From: Desulfosediminicola flagellatus
GTDB lineage: Bacteria > Desulfobacterota > Desulfobulbia > Desulfobulbales > Desulfocapsaceae
DNA length: 64,000 bases
Assembly (NCBI RefSeq): GCF_005116655.2
Contig: NZ_CP050698.1
Location: forward strand, 5,000,001-5,064,000
Direction of reading: 5' to 3'
Position numbers and translations under genes: made by a program. Below, in pieces: positions 43,832-52,307 of the stretch. Position 1 is the stretch's first letter. Each line of letters begins with the position of its first letter. Below the pieces are notes generated by a model. The model saw only the letters and a list, made by a program, of their open reading frames with translations. It did not search any database and was not told where the DNA came from.

Positions 43832-44395
43832 TTATTCACCAAGACTCTTATTTTCAATGAGCAATCTTACTGTTTCCCTGACTCTTTTTTCTTTAGTTTC
43901 ATCGCGTTTTGCACTCTCAATCCACCAAAGAAATTGTTTTTTTCTAGATGGAGCTAAATCTTCAAATTTTTTCTCAGCTCTCTGATTCTGTGCAAAGGCA
44001 TCTTTAAGTGCTTTGGGTGTCTCTAACCTAATATCAACACTATCAAGAATATTCCATGATCCATTTTGTTTTGCTCTTTCAATTTTTCTAAGTCCATACT
44101 CTGTCATTGATCCGTCTTTTATTAACTTTTCAACTCGCAATTTATTTTTGTTGGACCAATTGCTACGATCCTTTCTTGGTGTATATTTTTGCATATGCTG
44201 TTCATCATCAATTCTTCTTACAACCGAATCTATCCAGCCATAGCATAATGCTTCTTCCACTGCCTCGTCGTATTTAATGGATTTCTTTTTCGTCTTAACT
44301 TTGTAGAACACAAGCCAGATTTCAGATGCTTTGTCATGGTTATTCTCTAACCAAGTTCTCCATTCCTTACGATCTTTGAATAGTTTTGAAATCAT
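43832..44395 (-). CDS. YdeI/OmpD-associated family protein
   Basis: 187-residue protein of the YdeI-like (bacteriocin-protection) family. Signature: WLENNHDKASEIWLVFYK, then the conserved EAVEEALCYGWIDS, RKDRSNWSNKNK and the C-terminal LAPSRKKQFLWWIESAKRDE with ETKEKRV. In Salmonella and E. coli YdeI members are linked to antimicrobial-peptide resistance; the biochemical activity is not settled. The ATG at 44395 is preferred to an upstream in-frame ATG at 44452. Very common as integron or island cargo. AT-rich. Confidence 0.85.
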   Translation of the reverse strand: MISKLFKDRKEWRTWLENNHDKASEIWLVFYKVKTKKKSIKYDEAVEEALCYGWIDSVVRRIDDEQHMQKYTPRKDRSNWSNKNKLRVEKLIKDGSMTEYGLRKIERAKQNGSWNILDSVDIRLETPKALKDAFAQNQRAEKKFEDLAPSRKKQFLWWIESAKRDETKEKRVRETVRLLIENKSLGE

Positions 44396-44650
44396 GATTT
44401 TTATAGCTAACAAGTCTGTAGAAAAAGTCCCTGAATGTCCAGAGAACTTCATTTTTAAATATTTCTAATTTTCAACAATTCTATAGTGTCAATCTTGTTT
44501 AGTTAAAACAATACCTTGCCCACTCATATCCATCTAAAAACTCATTTAAATGACATGTTTCATTTGTATATACAGTAAGATAATTATAAAAATTTTCATT
44601 TTAAGCTCTTCAGATTATAATATTCGCGAATCAATAAAGAGAATAATTAA

Positions 44651-44707
44651 TTTAAGCGGTGCGCCATCAGCGCGTCCGAGCGAGCGGTTTTAAACGCCAG
44701 GTTATAC
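44651..44707 (-). repeat. attC-like dyad
   Basis: On the minus strand it begins GTATAAC, has the interior GCTCGGACGCGCTGATGGCG and ends GCTTAAA. The GGACnCGCTGA block is shared with the dyads at 42554 and 45708. It lies 22 nt past the stop of the preceding gene. The remaining gap to 44396 holds no gene. Confidence 0.5.
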
Positions 44708-44728
44708 ATTAATTTCACATATAAAAAA

Positions 44729-45652
44729 TTATATTATTTGGGCTATCTCAGGTTCTAAAAGTGCTAATTCATTCATTACCCTCACTAAAGACTCCCAATT
44801 CTCCTGGACAGCATAATATTGAGCATTACCAAAAAGTTTTGCTTTTTGTTCCATAAGAACTGCCGCATTATCATTTTTTGCTTTGCTGAAATAATTGCTA
44901 CCATCAATACAGCGTCTAGCTCCTAGTGGGAAACAAAAGTTTACAAGGGTATTTGTGAAATCACGATTTGTGGTACCATTAATTAGTTCTGCTACTTTTA
45001 AAAACGCCTCAGAACCACAATAAACAATACCTCCTATTTCTTCGTGCTTCATTAAGTGGCGCACAGTATGAAGATGATTAGCTATTGTTTCATCCAGAGA
45101 AAGATCCAGAAATTTTCGAAAATCAAAACGTAAAGTATAAGGATGAGTGGAATAACTAATTTCTTTTGCATTCCAAGTATCTAAAAAATCGTTTATAGGC
45201 AAGATTGCACACGGAAATAATTGAGGATCGTGCAATTCTACCCAACCATTGTTTATGTTGGTTACAACTACAAAATGGTCCCCTCCCTGTTTTATACTTC
45301 TGTTTGGATCATACGATAAACCTCCCATGTCTATTGGTCCCACTAAAACAGGGCCTGCCTTTACTGCATTCACCAGTGATTTTTTTGCGTTTGCTTCCTC
45401 TTCGATCTGTTCGGTTGTGCAACTCCACCCCAATGATTCCATTGCTAGGCTTAACCCTTTTTCCGGATCTATTTTTGATGGGCTTGGGAAGAATACTGGG
45501 TTTTGTAGATCGAGAAATGTCGCGCCAAAAGGCATGCCTGTTAAAGCCTCAATGAGTCCAACATTGGGTATGTTTTCCATGCCAGCATTTTCAAGACATA
45601 TTTTTAAACTATTGCTGAAGCAATACGCACTATTTCCTAAGTAGTTGATCAT
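44729..45652 (-). CDS. BtrH-like papain-fold protein (cysteine acyltransferase or peptidase-like)
   Basis: A 307-residue cytosolic protein resembling the N-terminal domain of butirosin biosynthesis protein BtrH and the DUF4872 group. The predicted catalytic triad is Cys11 in SAYCFSNSLK, His in QGGDHFVVVTN and Asp in ELHDPQ. The first half has the typical GVIEALTG-like start and the aromatic GWSCTTEQIEEE block; the C-terminal half is helical. BtrH transfers an acyl group to an aminoglycoside; here neither a carrier protein nor an antibiotic pathway is near, so the substrate is unknown. AT-rich island gene, flanked by two attC-like dyads. Confidence 0.7.
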   Translation of the reverse strand: MINYLGNSAYCFSNSLKICLENAGMENIPNVGLIEALTGMPFGATFLDLQNPVFFPSPSKIDPEKGLSLAMESLGWSCTTEQIEEEANAKKSLVNAVKAGPVLVGPIDMGGLSYDPNRSIKQGGDHFVVVTNINNGWVELHDPQLFPCAILPINDFLDTWNAKEISYSTHPYTLRFDFRKFLDLSLDETIANHLHTVRHLMKHEEIGGIVYCGSEAFLKVAELINGTTNRDFTNTLVNFCFPLGARRCIDGSNYFSKAKNDNAAVLMEQKAKLFGNAQYYAVQENWESLVRVMNELALLEPEIAQII

Positions 45653-45707
45653 CTCTTTCTTATAGGATTGTCTATATAATGTTCAATGTTTTTTGTATAG
45701 CGTGTAG

Positions 45708-45753
45708 GGTAACCGGCGAGGTTCAGCGAGTCCGTGTTTACTCGTTTGTTATC
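45708..45753 (-). repeat. attC-like dyad
   Basis: On the minus strand it begins GATAACAAACGAGTAAACAC, continues GGACTCGCTGAACCTCGCC and ends GGTTACC. The outer TAAC/GTTA and inner CGAGT/ACTCG pair. It begins 2 nt after the stop codon of the preceding gene. Confidence 0.5.
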
Positions 45754-45755
45754 TT

Positions 45756-46712
45756 TTATTTATTATAGTCTTTAACTATTGCCTTTTTACTTATGGGGTA
45801 AATATCTTCACTTTCTATATTTATATCAAAAGTTGTGTGCTCTAAATTTACTTCATTGCCCCAAGGCTCTTCAAACAGATTAAGATCAGAAGGGTAGTGA
45901 TATTTGCAACTATTGGGCTGCTCGCCATTAATCACACACAGCCAACTTAAAATATTACTTATAGACATTGCAATAAATGGCAATCTGTTTGCTAGATGTA
46001 TTGGATCCCAGTTTCTACCATGACGTTTAGGTCTGAAATTATGTTTAGGGGTACCTTTAATTGACTCATTAACGAAATAGGATGATCCAAAAGCACTTTC
46101 ACCAAGGATTATAGCTTTATCAGGTGAATCAGCAACTCCGGGGGAAATCTCAGGACAAACCACTACCTTAAAACCACCCGGTGAGACTCTAAGTCCATGT
46201 TTTATGGCATTGTATTCATAGCTGAAATTCATGTCTATGAACTCCTTGGCTAACTTAGACCAAAGGTTTTCAAAGCCAGAAATGATTCTGTTTTTATCAA
46301 CTTTTTCAGGGTTTATGTGTTTATGGACGGTTTCAGAAAGTAGGTGCCAAGTAAGATTTTTATTTTTAAATCTTGTATTGAGATTCTCTCTATTTACAAC
46401 TTTACCAATCACATTGATGAGTTCGAAATTTTTGTAGTTTAGCATCCAGGCTAAAGGACAATGTGGAGCTTGTATACTTGAAGCGATGAGTGCAAATAAA
46501 GTTTCTGTTGCATGTGAATAAGCCACTCGTATTGCAGTAGCCGCATTATGCTTGTTATCTGTTTCTAATTGAGAAACATTGCTATGTGCAATAAAGTTGA
46601 AATAATCTGGATCAATGCCCTTTAGAAACTCTATATTCTTACTTTTCAACTCCCAATCCCAAAACGATATAGCTCTTTCGTCTATAATTATATGGTGGGC
46701 TTGCATTCTCAT
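45756..46712 (-). CDS. hypothetical protein of the accessory island
   Basis: 318 residues, strongly AT-rich. No signal peptide or membrane helix. Sequence is helical with conserved-looking aromatic blocks (AISFWDWELKSKN, FEYNAIKHGLRVSPGGF-like and FRPKRHGRNWDPIHL). I recognise no domain. An RNase-like or phage-defence role cannot be excluded but nothing positive points to one. Its codon use and lack of family argue for recent acquisition. The 450-nt gap upstream (46713-47163) holds no gene, only a GGGCACTATTGCCC hairpin near 46780. Confidence 0.55.
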   Translation of the reverse strand: MRMQAHHIIIDERAISFWDWELKSKNIEFLKGIDPDYFNFIAHSNVSQLETDNKHNAATAIRVAYSHATETLFALIASSIQAPHCPLAWMLNYKNFELINVIGKVVNRENLNTRFKNKNLTWHLLSETVHKHINPEKVDKNRIISGFENLWSKLAKEFIDMNFSYEYNAIKHGLRVSPGGFKVVVCPEISPGVADSPDKAIILGESAFGSSYFVNESIKGTPKHNFRPKRHGRNWDPIHLANRLPFIAMSISNILSWLCVINGEQPNSCKYHYPSDLNLFEEPWGNEVNLEHTTFDINIESEDIYPISKKAIVKDYNK

Positions 46713-47163
46713 ATTTTCATAAGATAACCATTGATTATCAGCTCAATTTGCCCTGATAATATGATATTAAGGGTGTTTTCGGGCACTATTGCCCTGGTGC
46801 AATATCTTGATCTCTGAGAAAGGCATCACTCAGATACAAACTATAGATTGTGGATTTTTACGGAAGAGTAATCTTCTGATGCAAAGACATTGTTCAGGTA
46901 ACCAATAAACATCTCAATGCACCAAAATTCTTATAAAATCACTTTCACAACCTACACACCTATCAACTAAATGAATTAGCCACAAGCTGTCAACCACAAA
47001 CGCTTCACATCCTACAGCCAACACATTAACAACTTGGAACCTTGAATAGTTTTGAAACGTATAGCTGAAAATAATAAACACCTAGCTGGTACAGAACGTA
47101 AAATCTACTTAGAACTTCATTCACACGATGTTAAACACCTGAGATAACACTGTGAATTACGAT

Positions 47164-47586
47164 TTATTCCGTAAAACCACGATCCTTCATTGAATCACTA
47201 TTATTGAATAATGCCATGCCAGTTTTCATCTTTCTAAATCCCTGCTTTTCATAAAAGCCCTCTTTGCCTGGTGCGGCATAGAGTATTACATTGCAATCCG
47301 CGATCTTTTCTAGAATCTTTTCGACTATTATTCTGCCAATCCCTCGACCCTGATATTCTTTCACAACTGCACAATCGTATACAGCAGCTTGATAGGCACC
47401 ATCCGAGATCGCCCTGCCAAACCCAATGAGAGTTTTAGCGTCATAAACAAAGACTGTCGTATGGCTGGCTTGAAACGCTTTCTTATGCTTTTCAGGCTCA
47501 TAATAGGCCATCCCTACTGACTTCAATGTCTCGGAGATTGTCTGCCAATCTATATCTGTACAATCGTATGTAGTTATTAGGTTCAT
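47164..47586 (-). CDS. GNAT family N-acetyltransferase
   Basis: 140-residue acetyl-CoA-dependent acyltransferase. Visible are the GNAT core strands with FVYDAKTLIGFGRAISDGAY, the acetyl-CoA pyrophosphate loop in VKEYQGRGIGRIIVEKIL (Q/RxxGxG/A), and the C-terminal YAAPGKEGFYEKQGFRKM, typical of the PhnO/YhbS-like subgroup. Acceptor unknown. Such small GNATs are frequent integron cassette and island cargo. The first gene of the minus-strand block; a cluster of miniature elements lies upstream. Confidence 0.9.
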   Translation of the reverse strand: MNLITTYDCTDIDWQTISETLKSVGMAYYEPEKHKKAFQASHTTVFVYDAKTLIGFGRAISDGAYQAAVYDCAVVKEYQGRGIGRIIVEKILEKIADCNVILYAAPGKEGFYEKQGFRKMKTGMALFNNSDSMKDRGFTE

Positions 47587-47641
47587 TAATGATTAGTCAG
47601 GTTTTCGGAAGCATACTATTCCTCTGTCGCTCGTTTATAAA

Positions 47642-47788
47642 CTAGGAGGGTGTCCGACAATGGCCTTTTGCTCAAACTCTTCGGAATTTTAAAAAAATAA
47701 TGCTCGCAATATCATCTATATGGCTGTGCTTATTTTTTGAAAATGTCTCGATTTTAACCAAAATTCCTATTCTCGGACACCCTCCTAG
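47642..47788. mobile_element. family A miniature inverted-repeat element
   Basis: 147 bp bounded by CTAGGAGGGTGTCCGA and TCGGACACCCTCCTAG, a perfect 16-bp inverted repeat. The interior (GGCCTTTTGCTCAAACTCTT, TATATGGCTGTGCTTATTTT) is nearly identical to the element at 55840-55986. Its last CTAG is shared with the start of the next element. Confidence 0.85.
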
Positions 47789-47951
47789 TGTCCTGTCATG
47801 CCTCAGATGTCTAATTCTGCTCGCCCTTTTCACTTCCTGACTTCGTTACGCCTTCTGTTACATAGCGCTGCTATGCTCCATCAGTCGTGCCTTGCAGGAA
47901 AAGAAAAAAGCTTCGCATTATTACGACATTTGACACATGACATGACACTTG
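47785..47951. mobile_element. family B miniature inverted-repeat element, inverted copy
   Basis: 167 bp, from CTAGTGTCCTGTCATG to CATGACATGACACTTG, the reverse complement of the element at 34081-34244 throughout (for example CTTCCTGACTTCGTTACG in the middle). Directly abuts family A copies on both sides. Confidence 0.8.
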
Positions 47952-48095
47952 GAGAGTGTCGAATAATGCCCTCTCTTTCCAACCCTTCGTCATTTTGACA
48001 ACATCAATACACGAGATCTCAGACAGATGACTCCGCCCTAGCATCAAAACACTCCGATTTGAGAAGAAATGTCTATTCTCGAACAACCTCCTGAT
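47948..48095. mobile_element. diverged family A miniature element
   Basis: Left end CTTGGAGAGTGTCGAATAAT and right end TATTCTCGAACAACCTCCTG correspond to the family A ends with several changes. The interior has drifted. It completes an A-B-A series of 450 bp between the GNAT gene and the partition genes. Confidence 0.6.
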
Positions 48096-48120
48096 AGATT
48101 ATCATACTTCCTGGGCGACT

Positions 48121-48432
48121 TTATTTTTTTCCAGTTAGGCGCTCAATCTCTTTTTCGATCTCAGGAGCGATCTTCTCCAGGATAAATGATGTCATATTAT
48201 AGGGAGTGTAGCTTGTTACATGTTTTAGCTTTAAATAGAGCGGTTCCGGCATTTTGAGAAGAACCTGCTTCATCATGTCTTCACGCACAAATGGTTGCTG
48301 CCAGGAGTAGACAGTCTCATCATCTTTAGGCAGTGGTTTACCCGCACCTGCTGCAAATGCATCGAGTGCTGCTTCTTTATCTTTAATTCCCGGAGCACTG
48401 CGCAATGGGCTGCTCTTTTTCTTAGTCACCAT
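48121..48432 (-). CDS. ParB-like / partition accessory DNA-binding protein
   Basis: A 103-residue basic protein that overlaps the end of parA by 11 nt, with its ATG at 48432 preceded by GAGGAGA. The N-terminus is Lys/Ser-rich and unstructured. The C-terminal half (VLLKMPEPLYLKLKHVTSYT, then MTSFILEKIAPEIEKEIERL) looks like a ribbon-helix-helix domain. Short RHH partners such as this act as centromere-binding proteins in type Ib plasmid partition systems. Family assignment rests on position and the predicted fold. Confidence 0.65.
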   Translation of the reverse strand: MVTKKKSSPLRSAPGIKDKEAALDAFAAGAGKPLPKDDETVYSWQQPFVREDMMKQVLLKMPEPLYLKLKHVTSYTPYNMTSFILEKIAPEIEKEIERLTGKK

Positions 48433-49072
48433 AAATCTCCTCGTACAATCCATTCATTTCATTGATCGCTTTTTTGTCTCGCCGATATTCCATTACTGAG
48501 ATGCCATCTCGTGCAGCCTTACGAAAAGCAATACGGTCATACACCATAGAATTTGTCAGGCCGAGATTCTCAAAATTTTCCTGAAGGATAAATTCGCGCG
48601 TATCTCTGTCTTCACGAACAACCGGATTGGTCGACACTCTGTTCAATACAATGTTGGCAACAAGTGCCTCGTTAAAGGTTTTCGCCATTTCAACGAGAGT
48701 GTCCATCTGACGGATTGTCCAGATATCAAACTGAAACGGCTGAACCGGAATATAGACCTGATCAGCCACGCCAAGCGCATACCGTAATTCAAGTGAATCA
48801 CGCCCACCCGCATCGATGATGATCTCATCATAACGCTCTGCCAGATCCTGCACCTGTGCGGCCAGACCTTTACCAAATTTCTGTACACATGACACTCGCG
48901 GCTCGACCTCATCCTCTTCCCGAACTGTCGCCCAAAACGATGCCGTACCCTGCCGATCCGTATCAAGCAACAACACATCTTTACCTTCCATAGCCAGCAT
49001 AGACGCGATATTTGTCGCTAATGTCGTCTTGCCCGTACCACCTTTTTCTCCACCAAACACCGTAATACTCAT
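48422..49072 (-). CDS. parA: ParA-family partition ATPase
   Basis: 216-residue deviant-Walker ATPase that moves DNA cargo over the nucleoid or regulates its own operon. The P-loop is FGGEKGGTGKTTLATNIAS (signature lysine in KGGTGKTT), the switch region is LLLDTDRQGTASFW, and DAGGRDSLELRYAL gives Walker B-like residues. Being short and without an N-terminal DNA-binding domain, it is of the small plasmid type (Ib). ATG at 49072 has GGAGG upstream. Found with a short RHH partner, but no replication gene is near, so it is an orphan pair on a chromosome segment or a relic of an integrated element. Confidence 0.9.
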   Translation of the reverse strand: MSITVFGGEKGGTGKTTLATNIASMLAMEGKDVLLLDTDRQGTASFWATVREEDEVEPRVSCVQKFGKGLAAQVQDLAERYDEIIIDAGGRDSLELRYALGVADQVYIPVQPFQFDIWTIRQMDTLVEMAKTFNEALVANIVLNRVSTNPVVREDRDTREFILQENFENLGLTNSMVYDRIAFRKAARDGISVMEYRRDKKAINEMNGLYEEIYGD

Positions 49073-49112
49073 ACGTAACCTCCACGCATACATACACGCA
49101 ACATATCATATA

Positions 49113-49137
49113 TACAGTATAGACTATACATACTGTA
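49113..49137. promoter_or_regulatory. inverted-repeat operator or centromere-like site upstream of parA
   Basis: TACAGTAT and ATACTGTA form a perfect 8-bp inverted repeat with a 9-nt spacer (half-turn phasing), 41 nt upstream of the parA ATG. A further half-site-like AGTATAGTACAG follows at about 49153. Autoregulation by the RHH partner is the simplest reading. The gap from here to 49657 otherwise shows no gene. Confidence 0.55.
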
Positions 49138-49657
49138 CAACATTATCTGCCTAGTATAGTACAGCCGACACAGGCTCTGTTTCAAGAAATGTTTTACCGC
49201 AAAAAAGTGCTTTAAGAGGATAGCCAAAGGGTATATTTGCTAACTGTTTGAGTAGGTGAAGAAATACTTAAAATGGTTAAATATTTTTTTTTGCGTAAGT
49301 AATAGGTCTTCAGAAATGGTTTGGTCCATATCGATATTTGGATTGAGATGATCCCGCAGCCAATTTCCAACATAGTTAAACCACAAACAGGTACAATAAA
49401 AATTCGACTGCTATCATCACTATCATCCCTATAAAACCAGGCCTTCCAGCCGACGTCATATTTATTCACCACTCAACCACTTGAATTCGTATCAATTACC
49501 CCTCAATAAACCCGATACATCTCTGCACAATTATAGGGTTTACCAATTGGACGCATCTTTCAATTCATGCTATCTGCATGTTCATCAACTAAAAACCTGC
49601 CAGCCCTAAGAACTCATCAGGTTAACTCATACAACCTCTTTTTTTATTTGAATAAAT

Positions 49658-50413
49658 ATGCGATACGCCGGAATTGATATTGGCTCCAGAACCATTGAAC
49701 TAGTGGTTGTCGATGAGACAGGCACTATCCTCGATAGCCTTCAGGACGATACAGGCTTTGAACCGATTGCCGTTGCCAAGACACTCACCAGCAAGGTGAA
49801 GTTTGACCATATCATGGCTACTGGATACGGAAGAAACCTGTTTGAAATCTCTTTTGATGCACCAACTGTTACTGAAATAAAGGCCCATGCCAGAGGTGCA
49901 CGGGCGTTTTTCCCAGAGGCCAGAGCTGTGCTTGATATCGGTGGTCAGGACAGCAAAGCTATCTCCCTGCTCAACTCAGGCAAAGTGCAAAAATTCGAAA
50001 TGAATGATCGTTGTGCTGCAGGAACCGGCAAATTTATCGAAATCATGGCTCGCGCCCTTGGTTTTGATATTGATCAATTTGGTGATATTGCACTGCAGGC
50101 AACCGAAGACCTGCAAATATCGAGTATGTGTACCGTCTTTGCCGAATCTGAAGTCACTTCTCTTATCGCAAAAGGACACGACCGCAAAGCAATTGCCCGC
50201 GGATTACATGCCAGTGTCATCCGCCGTGCTGTTGCTATGATCAATAGAGTCTCCCCTACCGGAGATATCGTCTTTACAGGCGGGGTAGCTAAAAACCCGT
50301 GCATGATAGAATTTTTAGAAAAACAATTGGGCCGCAACGTGCTTCGCCCACAAGACCCACAGCTCGTCGGTGCGCTCGGAGCAGCGCTTTTGGCGGTAGA
50401 AAGTGATATATAA
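49658..50413 (+). CDS. 2-hydroxyacyl-CoA dehydratase activase (BcrAD/BadFG family)
   Basis: A 251-residue ATPase that injects a low-potential electron into a partner dehydratase or reductase through an interfacial [4Fe-4S] cluster. ASKHA fold: GIDIGSRTIELVVVDE at the start, VLDIGGQDSKAI, and VFTGGVAKNP near the end. Cluster cysteines are the Cys in NDRCAAGTGKF and in SSMCTVFAESE. It precedes a 2-hydroxyacyl-CoA dehydratase-like reductase by 11 nt, its natural partner; together they form the HgdC-type archerase pair. Oxygen-sensitive, cytosolic. No GTG/TTG ambiguity at the start. Confidence 0.93.
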   Translation: MRYAGIDIGSRTIELVVVDETGTILDSLQDDTGFEPIAVAKTLTSKVKFDHIMATGYGRNLFEISFDAPTVTEIKAHARGARAFFPEARAVLDIGGQDSKAISLLNSGKVQKFEMNDRCAAGTGKFIEIMARALGFDIDQFGDIALQATEDLQISSMCTVFAESEVTSLIAKGHDRKAIARGLHASVIRRAVAMINRVSPTGDIVFTGGVAKNPCMIEFLEKQLGRNVLRPQDPQLVGALGAALLAVESDI

Positions 50414-50424
50414 CGGAGATTAAT

Positions 50425-51564
50425 ATGGGAACAGATATCAGCACCAAACTGCAGCACATTGCAGAACAGAACATGGAAGACATCGAAAGTGCAAAAGCCG
50501 AAGGCCGATCAGCTATTGGTTTTTACTGTGTATTTACCCCCACCGAATTAGCTGTGGCGGCAAATGCCGTTCCGCTGCCTTTATGCGGCACGCGTAATGA
50601 TCCAATTGCAAAGGCCGAAGAAACACTGCCACGCAACCTTTGTCCGCTCATCAAGAGCAGCTTTGGCTTTGCCGTTTCGAAAACCTGCCCTTTTGTCGAG
50701 GCTTCTGACCTTATCGTTGGCGACACCACCTGTGACGGCAAGAAAAAGATGTTTGAACTGCTTGCCCGCTATAAAAAAACTCACGTCCTTCAGTTACCAC
50801 AAAATCAGGATACCAATGTAGCCCTGCCAATGTGGCGCAAGGAGTTAGATGACTTTCGCGGACGTATTGAAACACAGACAGGTGTGGAAATTACAGAGGA
50901 ACGTCTCAAAGATGCTATCAGCCTGATGAATCGCGAGCGCCGTGCTCGCAAACAGCTGATGGATGTAAATAAGGTAAAGCCCGCACCACTGGCTGGCTCC
51001 CAGGTTATAGAGATTCTTTTTAAAGTCGGTTTTTTAGCCGATAAAATGAAAGGAATCACCTTTATGGAAGAAGTCGCTGCAGAGGCGCTGAAAGGTAATC
51101 TCAGGCCGGAAGCAGAACGCTCACCTAACCGCAAACGTATTTTAGTGACCGGTGTTCCTGTAGGGCTTGGAAGTGATAAAGTAATAAAGATTGTAGAACA
51201 GAGCGGCGCCGACGTGGTCGTCTGTGAAAACTGTACCGGCTATAAGCAGGCCTTTCAGGTTGATGAAAACAAAGCACCCATGGATGCCCTTGCCGAACAG
51301 TATCTCTCAACCCCATGTTCAGTTATGAGTCCAAACAACAATCGACTTGAACTGCTCAAAGAGATGATTACAGAATTTCAGGTTGATGGTGTTATTGATC
51401 TCACCTGGCAGGCATGTCATACCTACAACATTGAATCTTTCACTGTTGAAGAATTTGTACAAAAAGAATTTGATTTACCTACTCTGCATCTTGAAACCGA
51501 TTATGCAGAAAGTGATACAGAACAACTCCGGGTACGCATCGATGCGTATCTTGAAATGCTGTAA
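50425..51564 (+). CDS. double-cubane-cluster anaerobic reductase (2-hydroxyacyl-CoA dehydratase D/BcrB-BcrC family)
   Basis: 379-residue protein of the HgdB/FldC superfamily in its single-subunit form, known from double-cubane cluster proteins. Cysteines that bind clusters are present in PRNLCPLIKSSF, VSKTCPFVEAS, VGDTTCDGKKKMFE and VVCENCTGYK, with a further DLTWQACHTYNIES. It begins 11 nt after the activase gene and has no second subunit gene, unlike true 2-hydroxyglutaryl-CoA dehydratase (HgdAB). Family knowledge suggests ATP-driven reduction of small substrates; the substrate is unknown. A terminator follows at 51585. Confidence 0.88.
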   Translation: MGTDISTKLQHIAEQNMEDIESAKAEGRSAIGFYCVFTPTELAVAANAVPLPLCGTRNDPIAKAEETLPRNLCPLIKSSFGFAVSKTCPFVEASDLIVGDTTCDGKKKMFELLARYKKTHVLQLPQNQDTNVALPMWRKELDDFRGRIETQTGVEITEERLKDAISLMNRERRARKQLMDVNKVKPAPLAGSQVIEILFKVGFLADKMKGITFMEEVAAEALKGNLRPEAERSPNRKRILVTGVPVGLGSDKVIKIVEQSGADVVVCENCTGYKQAFQVDENKAPMDALAEQYLSTPCSVMSPNNNRLELLKEMITEFQVDGVIDLTWQACHTYNIESFTVEEFVQKEFDLPTLHLETDYAESDTEQLRVRIDAYLEML

Positions 51565-51584
51565 TATATAGATTTTCTCCTCCA

Positions 51585-51640
51585 AGCCCGGCAACAACAG
51601 AGAATTATCTCTATCGGATAATCATCTGTTGTTCCGGGCT
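51585..51640 (+). terminator. hairpin terminator after reductase gene
   Basis: AGCCCGGCAACAACAGA pairs with TCTGTTGTTCCGGGCT (one bulge) over a 24-nt loop that can itself fold. It starts 20 nt after the stop codon. Nothing else recognisable up to the sigma-54 promoter at 52053. Confidence 0.7.
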
Positions 51641-52052
51641 ATCGTTTATCTGCTCAGCACAATCAACTCCCAAAACTATAAAGAATCAGTATCTTACAAG
51701 ACATACTGAATTCCTTTGTTCTCGAACCCACCATATCTACAACAAATATGTGATAAACAGACATCCAGCCATGCTTCTGGTTCTGCCAAAGTACCACCGA
51801 TGTCGTTTTTTATACGGAATATCGCGTGCTCCATGGTGAGCAAAAAGATAACATTCTTGTTCAACCACTACACATTTGTGAAACATCTCGATCCCAATAT
51901 TATACAGATTTGTAACATTAATACCTTTCAGGAATCAGCCTGACCGCACAATCAAGCCACCCACAAAGACAATTACAAGCAACTGTTATTACGACATTTC
52001 CAACAACTCACTCAGACCCTAAAACACCAAACATATTCTTAAAAGACTCTCT

Positions 52053-52068
52053 GGCACACCACTTGCTT
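52053..52068 (+). promoter_or_regulatory. sigma-54 promoter of the aap operon
   Basis: TGGCACACCACTTGCT matches the sigma-54 consensus TGGCAC-N5-TTGCW completely, with GG at -24 and GC at -12 ten bases apart. It lies about 240 nt upstream of the aapJ start, leaving a long leader. An enhancer-binding activator (NtrC type) would be required; none is encoded in this window. Confidence 0.75.
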
Positions 52069-52307
52069 TATGACATTCCTGTACACCTCAGGAGGTCATC
52101 GTTACCTGATCCGCTTAGCTGGAATATTTGCTTTCGATAAAATTCCAGAATGACATACGGCAACGTACGGGGGACCGGAAATTTCCTGGAAGTGTATTGA
52201 ATGAGGTTTATCCCATATTTTTATGAAGATCGATTCATTAAAAATGCGGTTTTAGTCATGCTTTAGAGGCGTTAGAATTAAAGATGTTGAAATTTCAGGA
52301 GATTGTA

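Noticed and set aside
49212..49472. 86-codon frame on the minus strand upstream of the activase gene
   Set aside because: AT-rich, no recognisable domain and no ribosome site; treated as non-coding.
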